DNA of 64,000 bases, taken from the NCBI RefSeq assembly GCF_003315515.1, contig NZ_QNRY01000017.1, forward strand, positions 1-64,000, read 5' to 3'. Below the pieces are notes generated by a model. It was not told the DNA's origin and did not search any database. It saw only the letters and a list, made by a program, of their open reading frames with translations. The position numbers and the translations under genes were made by a program. Position 1 is the stretch's first letter. Each line of letters starts with the position of its first letter. Positions 36,584 through 47,691 of the stretch are shown here, piece after piece. The stretch is from Brenneria salicis ATCC 15712 = DSM 30166. GTDB lineage: Bacteria; Pseudomonadota; Gammaproteobacteria; Enterobacterales; Enterobacteriaceae.

Positions 36584-38302
36584 ATGAGCGCCTCGTTAAC
36601 CGGCACTGCTACCGGTAAGAACAGTTTTGGCGAAATACTCAACCGATTACGCGCCAACCCTAAAATTCCTCTATTAATCGCGGCTGCAGCTACCATTGCC
36701 ATTGTCGTCGCTTTGGCGTTATGGGCCAGAGGCCCGGATTACCGTGTACTTTATAGCAATATCAATGATCGCGATGGTGGGGCAATCGTCAGTGAACTGA
36801 CCAAGCTTAACATTCCTTACCGTTTTTCCGACAGCGGCGGCGCGTTAATGATCCCCGCGGAGAACGTTTACGAGACGCGTTTACGCCTTGCACAACTGGG
36901 CTTGCCAAAAGGGGGCGCGGTTGGTTTTGAATTGCTCGATCAGGAAAAATTCGGCATTAGCCAGTTCAGCGAGCAGATTAATTATCAACGCGCGCTCGAA
37001 GGCGAACTGTCAAGAACCATTGAAACCTTAGGCCCGGTGCAAAATGCGCGGGTGCATTTAGCGATCCCAAAACCGTCTCTCTTTGTTCGTGAGCAGAAAT
37101 CCCCTTCCGCTTCCGTCACATTAGCGTTACAGCCGGGTCGCGCCTTGGATGAAGGGCAAATCAACTCCATTGTTTACATGGTGTCGAGCAGCGTTTCAGG
37201 GTTACCGCCCGATAACGTCACCGTCGTTGACCAAACTGGCCGCCTGCTGACGCAGGCGGGCGGCAGCGGTCGTGATCTGAATGCCGCCCAACTCAAATAC
37301 AGCAATGAAGTTGAGGCCATGTATCAACGCCGTATTGAGGCCATCATTGCACCTATCGTCGGCATGGGAAATGTACATGCTCAGGTAACCGCGCAAATTG
37401 ATTTCTCGGCGCGTGAGCAAACCGATGAGCAGTATCAGCCCAACCAACCGCCAGACAAGGCGGCGGTGCGTTCTCAACAAACCAGCCGGAGTGAACAACG
37501 TGGCGGCCAGAATGTCGGCGGCGTGCCTGGCGCATTGTCCAATCAGCCCGCGCCCGCGCCTAATGCGCCGATTGAGACGCAACCGAATAACAACGCCAAT
37601 GCCAATAATCAGGCCGGTCAACAAAATAATAATGCGGCGGGTACGCAGGCAAATGCCAATGCGAATACCGCTGTCCAGACATCCAACATCCGTGACGATG
37701 CCACGACAAACTACGAAGTAGACAAAACCATACTGCACACCAGGCACAGCACTGGTGGCGTAAAACGCTTGTCTGCGGCGATCATCGTAAATTATTTACC
37801 GCCGGGTGAAGACGGCAAGCCCGTTGCACTGACGGAAGATCAAATTAAACAGATTGAAACCGTGGCTCGCGAAGCAATGGGGTTCTCTGCCGAACGTGGT
37901 GATTCATTAAACGTGGTCAACACGCCGTTTATGGAATCCACTGAAGGCACAGGCGAACTCCCCTTCTGGCAGCAACAAGCGTTTTTCGATTTGCTGATAG
38001 AAGCGGGCCGCTGGTTGCTGGTATTGATCGTCGCCTGGATCCTCTGGCGTAAACTTGTTCGTCCTCAGTTGCAGAGAAAAACCCAGCAACAGGAAGCGGC
38101 ATTGGCGGCTGCGGCCAGCCTGAATAAAGGTAGTGATGATGATGTTGTTGTTAACCTCAGCGCGTCTGAAGCCGAACAACAGCGGAAATCTCAGCAACGG
38201 GTCAGCGCTGAAATGCAGAGCAACCGGATACGTGAACTGGCGGAGAATGACCCGCGCGTGGTCGCATTGGTCATTCGTCAATGGATGAGTACTGAACTAT
38301 GA
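36584..38302 (+). CDS. fliF: Flagellar MS-ring protein FliF
   Basis: 572-residue MS-ring subunit on which the basal body is built. The first membrane helix is [19 protein letters not shown] (about 31-49). Periplasmic ring-building motifs follow ([23 protein letters not shown], and [24 protein letters not shown]), then a second helix [12 protein letters not shown] (about 476-487). The cytoplasmic FliG-binding tail ends in [18 protein letters not shown]. Between about residues 320 and 370 a linker unusually rich in Asn, Ala and Gln is inserted. Overlaps fliG by 4 bases (ATGA). Confidence 0.97.
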   Translation: MSASLTGTATGKNSFGEILNRLRANPKIPLLIAAAATIAIVVALALWARGPDYRVLYSNINDRDGGAIVSELTKLNIPYRFSDSGGALMIPAENVYETRLRLAQLGLPKGGAVGFELLDQEKFGISQFSEQINYQRALEGELSRTIETLGPVQNARVHLAIPKPSLFVREQKSPSASVTLALQPGRALDEGQINSIVYMVSSSVSGLPPDNVTVVDQTGRLLTQAGGSGRDLNAAQLKYSNEVEAMYQRRIEAIIAPIVGMGNVHAQVTAQIDFSAREQTDEQYQPNQPPDKAAVRSQQTSRSEQRGGQNVGGVPGALSNQPAPAPNAPIETQPNNNANANNQAGQQNNNAAGTQANANANTAVQTSNIRDDATTNYEVDKTILHTRHSTGGVKRLSAAIIVNYLPPGEDGKPVALTEDQIKQIETVAREAMGFSAERGDSLNVVNTPFMESTEGTGELPFWQQQAFFDLLIEAGRWLLVLIVAWILWRKLVRPQLQRKTQQQEAALAAAASLNKGSDDDVVVNLSASEAEQQRKSQQRVSAEMQSNRIRELAENDPRVVALVIRQWMSTEL

Positions 38303-39291
38303 ACCTGACGGGAACAGAAAAAAGCGCCATCTTATTGATGACCATCGGCGAGGATCGGGCAGCGGAAGTTTTTACTCACCTTTCCACCAAAGAGGTGCAA
38401 CATCTCAGTTCCGCTATGGCTAACCTTCGCCAGGTATCGCAGCAGCAGTTGATTGAGATACTCAAAGAGTTTGAGGCGGACTCAGAGCAATATGCGGCTC
38501 TCAGCGTCAATGCCGGTGATTACCTGCGCTCAGTGCTGGTGAAAGCGCTTGGCGAAGAGCGCGCATCCAGCCTGCTGGAAGATATTCTGGAAAGCCGTGA
38601 AACATCCAGTGGCATGGAAACCCTGAACTTTATGGAGCCGCAGACCGCCGCAGACCTTATTCGCGACGAGCATCCACAGATTATCGCCACTATATTAGTG
38701 CACCTGAAACGGGCGCAGGCCGCCGACATCCTGGCGTTGTTCGACGAGCGTTTACGTAATGACGTCATGCTGCGTATCGCCACCTTCGGCGGCGTGCAGC
38801 CATCGGCGTTGGCCGAATTGACCGATGTGCTCAACGGTTTGCTGGATGGACAAAACCTCAAACGCAGCAAGATGGGCGGTATCCGTACTGCTGCTGAAAT
38901 CATCAACCTGATGAAAACACAGCAGGAAGAGGCCGTCATTGAAGCGGTACGCGAATTCGATGGCGAACTGGCGCAAAAGATCATCGACGAAATGTTCCTG
39001 TTCGAAAACCTGGTGGATGTGGACGATCGCAGTATTCAGCGTCTGCTTCAGGAAGTGGAATCCGAGTCGCTGCTGCTGGCATTGAAAGGCGCCGAAGAGC
39101 CGTTGCGCGAAAAATTCCTGCGCAATATGTCCCAGCGTGCGGCGGAAATTCTGCGCGACGACCTGGCGACACGCGGTCCGGTACGTATGTCTCAGGTCGA
39201 AAACGAACAGAAAGCGATTTTGCTCATCGTTCGTCGTCTGGCGGACAGCGGCGAAATGATTATCGGCGGCGGCGAGGATGCTTATGTCTGA
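38299..39291 (+). CDS. fliG: Flagellar motor switch protein FliG
   Basis: 330-residue rotor protein converting stator action to torque. The N-terminal FliF-binding domain starts [23 protein letters not shown]. The middle domain has the [13 protein letters not shown] motif, and the C-terminal torque helix includes the charged residues in [32 protein letters not shown]. Domains and length match E. coli (331). Its start overlaps the fliF end and fliH starts within its last codons. Confidence 0.98.
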   Translation: MNLTGTEKSAILLMTIGEDRAAEVFTHLSTKEVQHLSSAMANLRQVSQQQLIEILKEFEADSEQYAALSVNAGDYLRSVLVKALGEERASSLLEDILESRETSSGMETLNFMEPQTAADLIRDEHPQIIATILVHLKRAQAADILALFDERLRNDVMLRIATFGGVQPSALAELTDVLNGLLDGQNLKRSKMGGIRTAAEIINLMKTQQEEAVIEAVREFDGELAQKIIDEMFLFENLVDVDDRSIQRLLQEVESESLLLALKGAEEPLREKFLRNMSQRAAEILRDDLATRGPVRMSQVENEQKAILLIVRRLADSGEMIIGGGEDAYV

Positions 39292-39991
39292 TGCCTCTAA
39301 CAATCTTGCCTGGCAGCCCTGGCAACTGAACGACCTGGCCTCACCGACCAAGTTTGAAACCGTGGCGGATGAACCGGAAACGTCAGCGCCCGAAAACAGT
39401 GGCGAGGCGCAAGCGCCGTCATTGGAAGACAAGTTGATGACGCTTCGGGAGAAGACGCAACAGCAAGCGCGGGAGAGCGGGTTTGCGCAAGGTCATCAAC
39501 AAGGTTATGACGCCGGTTATCAGGAAGGGTTGAGCAAAGGGCAACAAGCAGGCATGAAAGCGGCGTTGCAGCAACAGCAACCGATGATTGAACAGATGCA
39601 GCAGATGGTGACGGAATTCCAGCAGACGCTGGATGCGCTGGATAGCGTGATACCGGCTCGTCTGATGCAACTGGCATTAACCGCCGCCAAACAGATTATC
39701 GGGCAACCTCCGGTCTGTGACGGCACGGCGCTGCTCGGTCAGATTCAGCAATTGATCCAACAGGAACCGATGTTTTCCGGGAAAACACAGTTGCGTGTGC
39801 ATCCTTCTGATTTGGAGCGAGTCGAACAACATCTGGGCCCGACGCTCAGCCTGCATGGTTGGCGGTTACTGGCCGATAATCAGCTTCATCCCGGCGGCTG
39901 CAAGGTCAGTGCGGAAGAAGGCGATCTTGACGCCAGCCTCGCGACGCGCTGGCATGAACTCTGCCGCCTGGCGGCGCCGGGAGAGTTATGA
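39284..39991 (+). CDS. fliH: Flagellar export ATPase regulator FliH
   Basis: 235-residue FliH, which binds FliI and links the ATPase to the C ring (FliN). N-terminal FliN-binding segment [16 protein letters not shown]; glycine-repeat helix [34 protein letters not shown] (about 68-100) with the typical GxxxG spacing; C-terminal FliI-binding domain ending [26 protein letters not shown] 39284 gives the conserved MSD start; an ATG two codons earlier is possible. Overlaps fliG by 8 and fliI by 4 bases. Confidence 0.94.
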   Translation: MSDASNNLAWQPWQLNDLASPTKFETVADEPETSAPENSGEAQAPSLEDKLMTLREKTQQQARESGFAQGHQQGYDAGYQEGLSKGQQAGMKAALQQQQPMIEQMQQMVTEFQQTLDALDSVIPARLMQLALTAAKQIIGQPPVCDGTALLGQIQQLIQQEPMFSGKTQLRVHPSDLERVEQHLGPTLSLHGWRLLADNQLHPGGCKVSAEEGDLDASLATRWHELCRLAAPGEL

Positions 39992-41373
39992 TGACCTCTC
40001 GCCTTGGCCATTGGCTTTCCTTGCTGGACGCCTTCGAAGAGCGTATCGCCGATACGCCCCTGGTGCGTCGCTATGGCCGGTTAACCAGGGCGACAGGTTT
40101 GGTTTTGGAAGCCACGGGATTGCACATGCCCTTAGGCGCAACCTGTTTTATCGAGCGTCAAAACGGAAATCAGGTGACGGAAGTTGAAAGCGAGGTTGTC
40201 GGCTTTAATGGCCAAAAACTCTTTCTCATGGCATTGGAAGAAGTTGAGGGGATCACGCCAGGCGCCAGAGTCTATGCGCGCGCCGGGCAGGAAGGCAGCA
40301 CCCAGAGTAAACAATTGCCGCTGGGCCCAGAGCTTCTGGGCCGCGTGCTGGATGGCGGCGGCAAGCCATTAGACGGCCTGCCTTCGCCCGACACCGGTTA
40401 TCGCGCGGCGCTGATTACCGCCCCGTTCAATCCATTACAGCGTACGCCGATAGAAAACATACTGGATGTCGGGGTGCGCGCCATTAATGCGCTTCTGACC
40501 GTTGGCCGCGGACAGCGTATGGGGTTGTTTGCCGGTTCAGGCGTAGGGAAAAGCGTTCTGCTGGGGATGATGGCCCGTTATACGCAGGCGGATGTCATCG
40601 TCGTCGGCCTGATTGGTGAACGTGGACGCGAAGTTAAAGATTTTATTGAAAATATTCTCGGCACTGAAGGCCGGGCGCGTTCGGTTGTCATTGCTGCGCC
40701 AGCCGATGTGTCACCGTTATTAAGAATGCAGGGCGCCGCTTATGCGACCCGTATTGCAGAAGATTTTCGTGACCGAGGTCATCATGTTCTGCTGATCATG
40801 GACTCCCTGACTCGCTATGCCATGGCCCAGCGTGAAATTGCGCTGGCTATCGGTGAGCCGCCCGCAACCAAAGGTTATCCGCCTTCGGTTTTCGCCAAAT
40901 TGCCGGCGTTGGTGGAGCGCGCGGGGAATGGCATTCATGGCGGCGGATCGATTACCGCTTTCTATACCGTACTGACGGAAGGCGACGATCAGCAAGATCC
41001 CATTGCAGACTCAGCGCGCGCCATTCTGGATGGACATATCGTTCTATCGCGCCAATTGGCTGAATCGGGACATTACCCGGCCATTGATATTGAAGCTTCA
41101 ATCAGTCGTGCGATGACAGCATTGATTGATGAAAATCATTACGCCGCGGTGCGGCAATTCAAACAATTATTATCCAGCTATCAACGTAACCGGGATTTGG
41201 TCAGTGTCGGCGCGTATGCCGCAGGTAGCGATCCGATGTTAGATAAGGCAATTCGTCTGTATCCGCAGTTAGAGGCTTTTCTGCAACAGGGAATGTTTGA
41301 ACGGAGCAGCTATGAAGGGGCTTGCCAGGCTTTAAACACGATCTTCCCTCATAACGGGCAGGAGAATAGATGA
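39988..41373 (+). CDS. fliI: Flagellum-specific ATPase FliI
   Basis: 461-residue F1-beta-like ATPase energising flagellar type III export. Walker A AGSGVGKS at about 182-189, catalytic glutamate in [13 protein letters not shown], Walker B in [12 protein letters not shown] and the T3SS-ATPase signature [16 protein letters not shown]. Two adjacent ATGs (39988, 39991) could start it. Overlaps fliH by ATGA and fliJ by ATGA, so translation is coupled along the operon. Confidence 0.97.
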   Translation: MMTSRLGHWLSLLDAFEERIADTPLVRRYGRLTRATGLVLEATGLHMPLGATCFIERQNGNQVTEVESEVVGFNGQKLFLMALEEVEGITPGARVYARAGQEGSTQSKQLPLGPELLGRVLDGGGKPLDGLPSPDTGYRAALITAPFNPLQRTPIENILDVGVRAINALLTVGRGQRMGLFAGSGVGKSVLLGMMARYTQADVIVVGLIGERGREVKDFIENILGTEGRARSVVIAAPADVSPLLRMQGAAYATRIAEDFRDRGHHVLLIMDSLTRYAMAQREIALAIGEPPATKGYPPSVFAKLPALVERAGNGIHGGGSITAFYTVLTEGDDQQDPIADSARAILDGHIVLSRQLAESGHYPAIDIEASISRAMTALIDENHYAAVRQFKQLLSSYQRNRDLVSVGAYAAGSDPMLDKAIRLYPQLEAFLQQGMFERSSYEGACQALNTIFPHNGQENR

Positions 41374-41816
41374 AGACGCAGTCACCTTTAGTCACATTAC
41401 GTGAACTGGCGCAAAAAGAGGTTGAAAAAGCCGCTGGACAGCTAGGTCAGGTGCGTAAAGCATTTCAGCAAGCTGAACAGCAGTTGAATATGCTGTTAAA
41501 CTATCAGGATGACTATCGTCAAAAATTAAATACCACCATGACCGATGGTATGGCTAATAATAGCTGGCAGAATTATCAGCAATTTATTCAAACGTTGGAC
41601 AACGCGATTGAACAACATCAGCAACAGCTTTTACAGTGGACTTCGCGTCTGGATCTGGCGATGAAGACCTGGCAGGAAAAGCAGCAGCGCTTGAACGCCT
41701 TCGAAAAGTTGCAAGACCGGGAAACGATAAGGCAATTGCTCAAAAATAACCGTATAGAACAAAAACAGATGGATGAATTCGCCCAGCGGGCCTCACTGAG
41801 GAAAACAGAACAATGA
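41370..41816 (+). CDS. fliJ: Flagellar export protein FliJ
   Basis: 148-residue alpha-helical coiled-coil protein, the central stalk of the FliI ring and escort for chaperones. Nearly the whole chain is helical and Gln/Glu-rich, for example [39 protein letters not shown]. Overlaps its neighbours by 4 bases on both sides. Identification rests on position, length and the FliJ N-terminal pattern. Confidence 0.93.
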   Translation: MKTQSPLVTLRELAQKEVEKAAGQLGQVRKAFQQAEQQLNMLLNYQDDYRQKLNTTMTDGMANNSWQNYQQFIQTLDNAIEQHQQQLLQWTSRLDLAMKTWQEKQQRLNAFEKLQDRETIRQLLKNNRIEQKQMDEFAQRASLRKTEQ

Positions 41817-43099
41817 AACTGTCTGCATTACCTATCACGACAAGTACTGGCGATGCCAGCAGTTCAGTAGATTCTCTGTTGAACCAGGGGACGTTGCCGA
41901 AAGATTTTGTGGAACTACTGAGCAAGCATTTATCGTTGTCCTCCGATTCATCGGGCGATCCCGCCATCGTTGGCGCCGAGGCGGATAAAGAAGCATTGCT
42001 GAACACGTTGCGCAAAGATATCAGCGCATTGGATGGCGATGATTTGAATGCTGTTCTTGCTTCCTTTCGCTCATTATCCGGCGCGCTGACGCCATCAGGT
42101 GAACAGGCGGCAGAAAATACCCTCCCCTCAGATAAAGTAGAAAAATCAGCCGCCAAAGAAGATGAAGAAAATAGCGTTACTGAGGCGACAACGGCCATGC
42201 AAGCATTATTTGCCATGTTGCCAACGATATCAGGAACCAGCACCGTCGTGGATGGCGCTATTTCAGGCAAAGGGCTTAATCTGTCTGAACTTGCGGGAAG
42301 CAAGCGTCAGGACTTAACAACAGCGTTAGCCGGTGCGGACGACGCCGCTGGTGATATTGAAGATGCGTTATCCCAACTGTCAGGCGCTTCGGCTTCAACC
42401 TCGTCCGCCAAAGTTACTGGCGAGAAACATGCCGCCCAGCAATCAGTGACGGGCGAGACTGCTGATGACCTTGCCAAATTTTCAGCGATAACCGCACAAA
42501 TAAGTAACGACAGTGGTAATCAGGAGTCAGCGCCGACAGCGAGCAATAACCTGCAAACGCCGCAGGTTTCTCTCGCTTCGAATGTGCAACCCACATTGTC
42601 CAGCGCCCCCGCCACGCCACAGACGCCGGTAAATACTCAGCTAAACGCGCCGTTCGGTTCTCCGCAATGGCAGGATGCTTTAGGCCAGCAAATCATGATG
42701 TTCAGCCGTAACGGACAACAAAGTGCGGAATTACGCCTTAATCCTCAGGAGTTAGGCTCAATCCAAATCAGTCTGAAAATTGATGATAATCAGGCGCAGA
42801 TTCATTTGGTATCGGCGAATAGCCAGGTTCGCTCCGCACTGGAGGCGGCATTGCCTCATTTACGTAATGCCATGGCGGAGAGCGGGATAAACCTTGGGCA
42901 AAGCAGCGTGGGAAGCGATGCTTCCGGCTGGCAGCAAACACAACAACAGACGGCCAGTCATGGCGATACCAGTGGCAACAACGCCTCTTACCGACAGCAG
43001 TTTGGCAATACGTCCGAAAATGTGGGTGATGCACTTGAAGTCCCAGCGCATTTGCAATCAATGGCCACTTCAGTCAATGGCGTTGATATTTTCGCCTGA
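41813..43099 (+). CDS. fliK: Flagellar hook-length control protein FliK
   Basis: 428-residue secreted ruler that ends hook growth at the right length and switches export to filament substrates. The first 290 residues are variable, Ser/Ala/Thr-rich and probably disordered. The conserved C-terminal Flg_hook domain (about 285-375) has [51 protein letters not shown], which binds FlhB. The very end is Gln/Ser-rich. Last gene of the fliFGHIJK operon; the fliL operon starts 155 bases on. Confidence 0.95.
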   Translation: MKLSALPITTSTGDASSSVDSLLNQGTLPKDFVELLSKHLSLSSDSSGDPAIVGAEADKEALLNTLRKDISALDGDDLNAVLASFRSLSGALTPSGEQAAENTLPSDKVEKSAAKEDEENSVTEATTAMQALFAMLPTISGTSTVVDGAISGKGLNLSELAGSKRQDLTTALAGADDAAGDIEDALSQLSGASASTSSAKVTGEKHAAQQSVTGETADDLAKFSAITAQISNDSGNQESAPTASNNLQTPQVSLASNVQPTLSSAPATPQTPVNTQLNAPFGSPQWQDALGQQIMMFSRNGQQSAELRLNPQELGSIQISLKIDDNQAQIHLVSANSQVRSALEAALPHLRNAMAESGINLGQSSVGSDASGWQQTQQQTASHGDTSGNNASYRQQFGNTSENVGDALEVPAHLQSMATSVNGVDIFA

Positions 43100-43254
43100 T
43101 GTTGAAGTAAACGAATAAGTTAACGCGGTTTTCCTGGTCTATTCTCTGTATTGAACAGTTGAATAGACGGGATAATCATTAACATTATGCATTTGTTTAT
43201 TGTTGGCGTAACTCCGCAATAAATATTAATAAATGACAGGAATTATCTTTGGCT

Positions 43255-43734
43255 ATGTCTGATATGCAAGTCCGTCCAGGACGAAAGCGCTCTGTTTGGC
43301 TCATATTACTGATTATTGTTGCTCTCGCCGCCATTGGCGCGGCGGGCGTCGCCTGGTGGATGTTGAATCAGCAAAACGCCGCTACCGCAGAGCAAAAAGC
43401 ACCGCCTCCGCCAGAACCTGTTTTCATGCCATTGGACACGTTTACTGTCAATCTGGTTAACGCAGACAACGATCCTGATCGCGTATTGTACGTCGGTTTC
43501 ACATTGCGCTTACAGGATGAAGAAACCCGCGCTCGCCTGACCAACTATCTGCCGGAAGTGCGCAGCCGTTTATTGCTGCTGCTCTCTCGCCAGGACGCCC
43601 TTGAGCTTGCCAATGAGCAGGGAAAACAAAAATTGGTGGAACAAATCAAACAAGTGTTAAGTCCGCCATTGGTTCCTGGTCAGCCGGAGCAAATCATTAC
43701 CGATGTTTTGTTCACTGCTTTTATACTGCGGTAA
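43255..43734 (+). CDS. fliL: Flagellar basal-body-associated protein FliL
   Basis: 159-residue single-pass inner-membrane protein around the stator, needed for swarming in many species. Membrane helix [24 protein letters not shown] (about 14-37), then the periplasmic domain with [13 protein letters not shown] and [33 protein letters not shown] chose ATG 43255; an in-frame TTG lies 6 bases earlier. An 8-base inverted repeat (GTCTATTC/GAATAGAC, 43137-43168) in the leader may end fliK transcription. First gene of fliLMNOPQR. Confidence 0.94.
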   Translation: MSDMQVRPGRKRSVWLILLIIVALAAIGAAGVAWWMLNQQNAATAEQKAPPPPEPVFMPLDTFTVNLVNADNDPDRVLYVGFTLRLQDEETRARLTNYLPEVRSRLLLLLSRQDALELANEQGKQKLVEQIKQVLSPPLVPGQPEQIITDVLFTAFILR

Positions 43735-43740
43735 TTGATT

Positions 43741-44754
43741 ATGGGCGATAGCATTCTTTCACAAGCGGAAATTGACGCGCTCTTAAATGGCGACAGTGGC
43801 GATAGCGCCGACGATGCCAATGCATCAGCGAAAACGGATGGCGACGTCAAGCCATATGACCCCAATACGCAACGTCGTGTTATTCGTGAACGTTTGCATG
43901 CACTTGAAATCATCAATGAGCGCTTTGGCCGTCAGTTTCGTATGGGGCTGTTCAACCTTCTGCGTCGTAGTCCTGACATTACGGTGGGACCTATTAAAAT
44001 TCAGCCCTACCATGACTTTGCGCGAAACTTGCCTGTTCCGACCAACCTGAACCTGGTGCACTTGAAGCCACTGCGCGGCACGGCGCTCTTCGTGTTTTCG
44101 CCCAGTCTGGTTTTTATCGCCGTCGATAACCTTTTTGGCGGCGATGGCAGATTTCCGACCAAAGTTGAAGGCCGTGAGTTCACTCACACTGAACAGCGAG
44201 TCGTCAAACGTATGCTGAAACTGGCGCTGGAAGCCTACAGCGACGCGTGGAATGCAATATACAAGATAGACGTTGAGTATGTTCGTTCAGAAATGCAGGT
44301 TAAATTCACCAATATCACCACCTCCCCCAATGATATTGTGGTCACTACGCCATTCCATGTTGAGATTGGTTCACTGACCGGTGAGTTTAATATCTGTATC
44401 CCCTTCTCCATGATCGAACCCCTGCGCGAGTTGTTAGCCAACCCGCCGTTGGAGAACTCCCGACAGGAAGATCAAAGTTGGCGTGAAACCCTGGCCAAAC
44501 AAGTTCAACATTCCGAACTTGAGTTAGTGGCGAATTTTGTTGATATTCCTTTACGGTTATCTAAAGTATTGAAATTAAAGCCGGGTGATGTTTTACCGAT
44601 CGATAAACCTGACCGGCTGATTGCGCACGTCGATGGCGTACCGGTTCTTACCAGCCAGTACGGAACATTGAATGGGCAACATGCATTACGTGTTGAACAC
44701 TTGATTAACCCTATTTTGAATTCTCTGGATAATGAGGAACAGCCCAATGAGTGA
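43741..44754 (+). CDS. fliM: Flagellar motor switch protein FliM
   Basis: 337-residue C-ring protein receiving the chemotaxis signal. The CheY-P-binding N-terminus DSILSQAEIDALLNG is at residues 3-17. The middle domain includes NERFGRQFRMGLFNLLRRSPDI, and the C-terminal SpoA-like domain resembles FliN (LKPGDVLPIDKPDRLIAHVDG). ATG 43741 follows the fliL stop by 6 bases. Its end overlaps the fliN start by 8 bases. Confidence 0.97.
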   Translation: MGDSILSQAEIDALLNGDSGDSADDANASAKTDGDVKPYDPNTQRRVIRERLHALEIINERFGRQFRMGLFNLLRRSPDITVGPIKIQPYHDFARNLPVPTNLNLVHLKPLRGTALFVFSPSLVFIAVDNLFGGDGRFPTKVEGREFTHTEQRVVKRMLKLALEAYSDAWNAIYKIDVEYVRSEMQVKFTNITTSPNDIVVTTPFHVEIGSLTGEFNICIPFSMIEPLRELLANPPLENSRQEDQSWRETLAKQVQHSELELVANFVDIPLRLSKVLKLKPGDVLPIDKPDRLIAHVDGVPVLTSQYGTLNGQHALRVEHLINPILNSLDNEEQPNE

Positions 44755-45160
44755 CACCAAGAAACCGTCCGACGACAAGGAATCTGTGGACGATCTGTGG
44801 GCTGATGCATTTAACGAGCAACAGACCGCGGAAAAAAGCGCCGCTACCACAGAAGGCGTCTTTAAAAATCTTGATGGCGCAGACGCCGTAGGCTCGTTAC
44901 AGGATATTGACTTAATTCTTGATATTCCTGTGAAACTGACCGTGGAACTGGGTCGCACCAAGATGACGATCAAAGAGTTGTTGCGCTTGTCGCAAGGCTC
45001 AGTCGTTGCGTTGGACGGACTTGCCGGTGAACCGCTGGATATTTTGATCAATGGCTATCTGATCGCTCAGGGCGAAGTCGTGGTGGTTGCCGATAAATAT
45101 GGTGTGCGCATCACCGATATCATTACCCCGTCCGAACGCATGCGTCGTCTGGGGCGCTGA
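44747..45160 (+). CDS. fliN: Flagellar motor switch protein FliN
   Basis: 137-residue C-ring protein, the same length as in E. coli. Acidic N-terminal FliH-docking region, then the SpoA domain: LDIPVKLTVELGRTKMTIKELLRLSQGSVVALDGLAGEPLDILING with the conserved hydrophobic patch, ending ITDIITPSERMRRLGR. The ATG at 44747 is preceded by GAGGAACAG inside fliM. Stop and fliO start overlap as TGATG. Confidence 0.97.
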   Translation: MSDTKKPSDDKESVDDLWADAFNEQQTAEKSAATTEGVFKNLDGADAVGSLQDIDLILDIPVKLTVELGRTKMTIKELLRLSQGSVVALDGLAGEPLDILINGYLIAQGEVVVVADKYGVRITDIITPSERMRRLGR

Positions 45161-45585
45161 TGCCAACGACTCCCTCCTCCACGGTAACAACCACAACCAC
45201 GGGTCAGGCTTCAACACTGGCGGCTGACCCGCCGATTACCGGCGGCATGCTATTAACCCAGGTCAGTAGCGTGCTCGGCGGTATTCTGTTATTGATTCTT
45301 TTTATTGCCTGGCTGGTGCGAAAACTCGGTTTTGCACCACAGATCAAGCAGAATAAGCTATTAAAAGTGGTGTCGAACTGTTCCGTGGGACAGCGGGAGC
45401 GGGTAGTGATTGTCGAAGTTGACAATACCTGGCTGGTTCTGGGCGTCACGGCACAGCAGATTACGGCGTTGCATACGCTTCCTGCACAACCAATTAACGA
45501 CAGTTCATCAACCACAGACGCCAAGCCTGTGGACTTTAATCAGCTGTTAAAGAAAGTTTTAAAGCGCCCGGAAAAATCGGAATGA
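45160..45585 (+). CDS. fliO: Flagellar export protein FliO
   Basis: 141-residue membrane protein that helps assemble the FliP ring of the export gate. A Thr/Ser-rich periplasmic N-terminus precedes one membrane helix [21 protein letters not shown] (about 38-58). The cytoplasmic domain follows ([33 protein letters not shown]). Weakly conserved in general, but identified by these residues and by lying between fliN and fliP with overlaps. Confidence 0.93.
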   Translation: MPTTPSSTVTTTTTGQASTLAADPPITGGMLLTQVSSVLGGILLLILFIAWLVRKLGFAPQIKQNKLLKVVSNCSVGQRERVVIVEVDNTWLVLGVTAQQITALHTLPAQPINDSSSTTDAKPVDFNQLLKKVLKRPEKSE

Positions 45586-46358
45586 GTCTCCTGCCTAGCC
45601 TGTCGTTCGCCCTTACTCGCCTTCGCTCCCTGCGCTATGTTGTCGTGTTCGGTTTACTGTTGCTTTCGCCATCGGTATCGGCTCAGTTGCCCGGCATCGT
45701 CACACAACCGCTGCCAAATGGCGGTCAAAGCTGGACATTACCGATTCAGACCCTGGTTTTCCTGACGTCGCTGACCTTTCTCCCTGCCGCGTTACTGATG
45801 ATGACCAGCTTTACCCGCATCATTATCGTGCTCAGTTTATTGCGTAACGCGCTGGGTACGCCAACGGCGCCGCCGAACCAGGTCTTGTTGGGGCTAACCC
45901 TGTTTCTGACCTTCTTCGTCATGTCGCCGGTATTAAACCGGGTGTACGAAGAAGCATATCTGCCATTCAGTCAGGATCAAATCAGCATGGAAGTGGCTAT
46001 CGAGCGGGGAGCAGAGCCATTACGTGAATTTATGCTGCGCCAGACACGAGAAACCGATCTGGCGCTATTTACCCGGCTTGCCGAAATACCTGAAATTCAA
46101 GGCCCGGAAGCGGTTCCTATGCGTGTGCTCCTGCCCGCCTTTGTGACCAGCGAGCTTAAGACAGCTTTTCAAATCGGCTTTACCGTATTCATTCCTTTCC
46201 TGATCATCGATTTGGTGGTGGCGAGCGTCCTGATGGCATTAGGGATGATGATGGTGCCGCCGGCCACAATATCGTTACCGTTCAAGCTCATGTTGTTTGT
46301 ATTGGTTGATGGCTGGCAATTGTTGCTCGGCTCGCTGGCGCAAAGTTTTTACAGCTAG
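45582..46358 (+). CDS. fliP: Flagellar export gate protein FliP
   Basis: 258-residue core of the type III export gate. An N-terminal cleavable signal (about 1-34, ending PSVSA) is followed by the FliP family body with four membrane helices and the signatures [37 protein letters not shown] and [32 protein letters not shown]. Forms the FliP5Q4R1 pore. Overlaps fliO by ATGA; 79 bases separate it from fliQ. Confidence 0.97.
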   Translation: MSLLPSLSFALTRLRSLRYVVVFGLLLLSPSVSAQLPGIVTQPLPNGGQSWTLPIQTLVFLTSLTFLPAALLMMTSFTRIIIVLSLLRNALGTPTAPPNQVLLGLTLFLTFFVMSPVLNRVYEEAYLPFSQDQISMEVAIERGAEPLREFMLRQTRETDLALFTRLAEIPEIQGPEAVPMRVLLPAFVTSELKTAFQIGFTVFIPFLIIDLVVASVLMALGMMMVPPATISLPFKLMLFVLVDGWQLLLGSLAQSFYS

Positions 46359-46437
46359 TCCGCGCTCCAGCCTTTACCCAGTGATTTTTTAGTATGCTGT
46401 CAGTGATATTTATCGCGCTTCACAGAGGAATACCGAT

Positions 46438-46707
46438 ATGACGCCAGAATCAGTTATGGCGCTGGGCTACGAAGCAATGAAAGTTGCGTTGGCGCTGGCG
46501 GCGCCGCCATTATTAGCCGCTCTGTTAAGTGGATTAATCATCAGCTTATTGCAAGCCGCGACACAGGTAAACGAAATGACCTTGTCATTCATTCCGAAAA
46601 TCCTGACCGTATTTTTTACCTTGGTTATCGCCGGCCCCTGGATGTTAAACCTGATGCTGGATTATATGCGCACGCTGTTTGGCCAGCTTCCACAGATTAT
46701 TGGTTAA
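46438..46707 (+). CDS. fliQ: Flagellar export gate protein FliQ
   Basis: 89-residue two-helix export-gate protein. [39 protein letters not shown] holds helix 1 and the conserved loop, and [21 protein letters not shown] is helix 2. Length equals that in E. coli. It has a GAGGAATACC ribosome site and is followed by fliR after 2 bases. Confidence 0.97.
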   Translation: MTPESVMALGYEAMKVALALAAPPLLAALLSGLIISLLQAATQVNEMTLSFIPKILTVFFTLVIAGPWMLNLMLDYMRTLFGQLPQIIG

Positions 46708-46709
46708 CC

Positions 46710-47495
46710 ATGCTGACGTTTAGCAGCGGGGAGATGATTAATTGGGTCAATCAGTTTCTGTGGCCTTTTGTCAGAATTCTCGCCCTCATCAGCACCGCGC
46801 CGGTTTTTAACGAACGGGCGATCAGTAATCGGGTAAAGATTGGTCTGGCGCTGCTTATCACGATGCTGGTCGCGCCCTATCTACCGTTGAACTCAACCCC
46901 TGTTTTTTCTGTAGCCGGCGTATGGCTTTTGATCCAACAGATCCTGATCGGTATCGCACTAGGTATTTCCATGCAGTTGGCGTTTGCCGCCATCCGTTAT
47001 GCGGGAGAAATGATCGGGCTACAGATGGGTCTGGCGTTCGCCACCTTTTTCGATCAGACCGGCGGCCCGAATATGCCGGTGCTTGCCCGCTTTCTCAATA
47101 TCCTGGCGATGTTGCTTTTTCTCTCTTTTGATGGGCACCTCTGGTTAATCTCCCTGCTGGCGGATAGTTTTCATACTTTACCGGTCAGCGCCAATCCGAT
47201 TAACAGTTACGCTTTTTTAGCCATTGCGCGCGCCGGAGGATTAATTTTCCTCAACGGTCTTATGCTGGCCCTCCCTATCGTCACGCTATTACTGACCATC
47301 AACCTGTCGTTAGGATTATTGAATCGCGTTGCGCCGCAGCTATCCATTTTCGTCGTGGGTTTCCCGGTTACGTTAACCATCGGTATCATGACCGTCGGCT
47401 TTTTGATCCCGTTACTTGCCCCCTTTGCGGAGCATCTCTTCAGTGAGTTCTTCAACTTGCTGGCCGATATCCTGACTCAGTTGCCCGGTTCCTGA
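46710..47495 (+). CDS. fliR: Flagellar export gate protein FliR
   Basis: 261-residue polytopic protein closing the FliPQR gate. Several hydrophobic helices and the family motifs [42 protein letters not shown] and [42 protein letters not shown] are seen. Last gene of fliLMNOPQR, converging with flgL over a 196-base gap that holds three hairpins. Confidence 0.96.
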   Translation: MLTFSSGEMINWVNQFLWPFVRILALISTAPVFNERAISNRVKIGLALLITMLVAPYLPLNSTPVFSVAGVWLLIQQILIGIALGISMQLAFAAIRYAGEMIGLQMGLAFATFFDQTGGPNMPVLARFLNILAMLLFLSFDGHLWLISLLADSFHTLPVSANPINSYAFLAIARAGGLIFLNGLMLALPIVTLLLTINLSLGLLNRVAPQLSIFVVGFPVTLTIGIMTVGFLIPLLAPFAEHLFSEFFNLLADILTQLPGS

Positions 47496-47578
47496 AAATA
47501 GTCGTGCAGTTAGCATTTAATGAAGGGTGATATAAAGAGGAAAATAAAGATAATTTGTGGGCGGGATAAAAAACGGCA

Positions 47579-47678
47579 TGTCACCTTAACAATATGATGC
47601 AAACAGGTGACACGCCTAAAGAATACGCCCGGTTTAAGCGTATTCAAACCTGAGCCCCTGTTTTAACAATCTCAGGGG
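47579..47678. terminator. Three hairpins between convergent fliR and flgL
   Basis: Perfect inverted repeats occur in series: TGTCACCT/AGGTGACA (47579-47612), GAATACGC/GCGTATTC (47621-47645, 9-base loop) and CCCCTG/CAGGGG (47655-47678). None has a classic long T-run, but together they probably terminate both convergent operons. Confidence 0.55.
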
Positions 47679-47691
47679 ACTAATTACGGCG

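Noticed and set aside
38752-39432. 226-codon ORF antisense to fliG/fliH
   Set aside because: Spans two overlapping real genes; no independent support.
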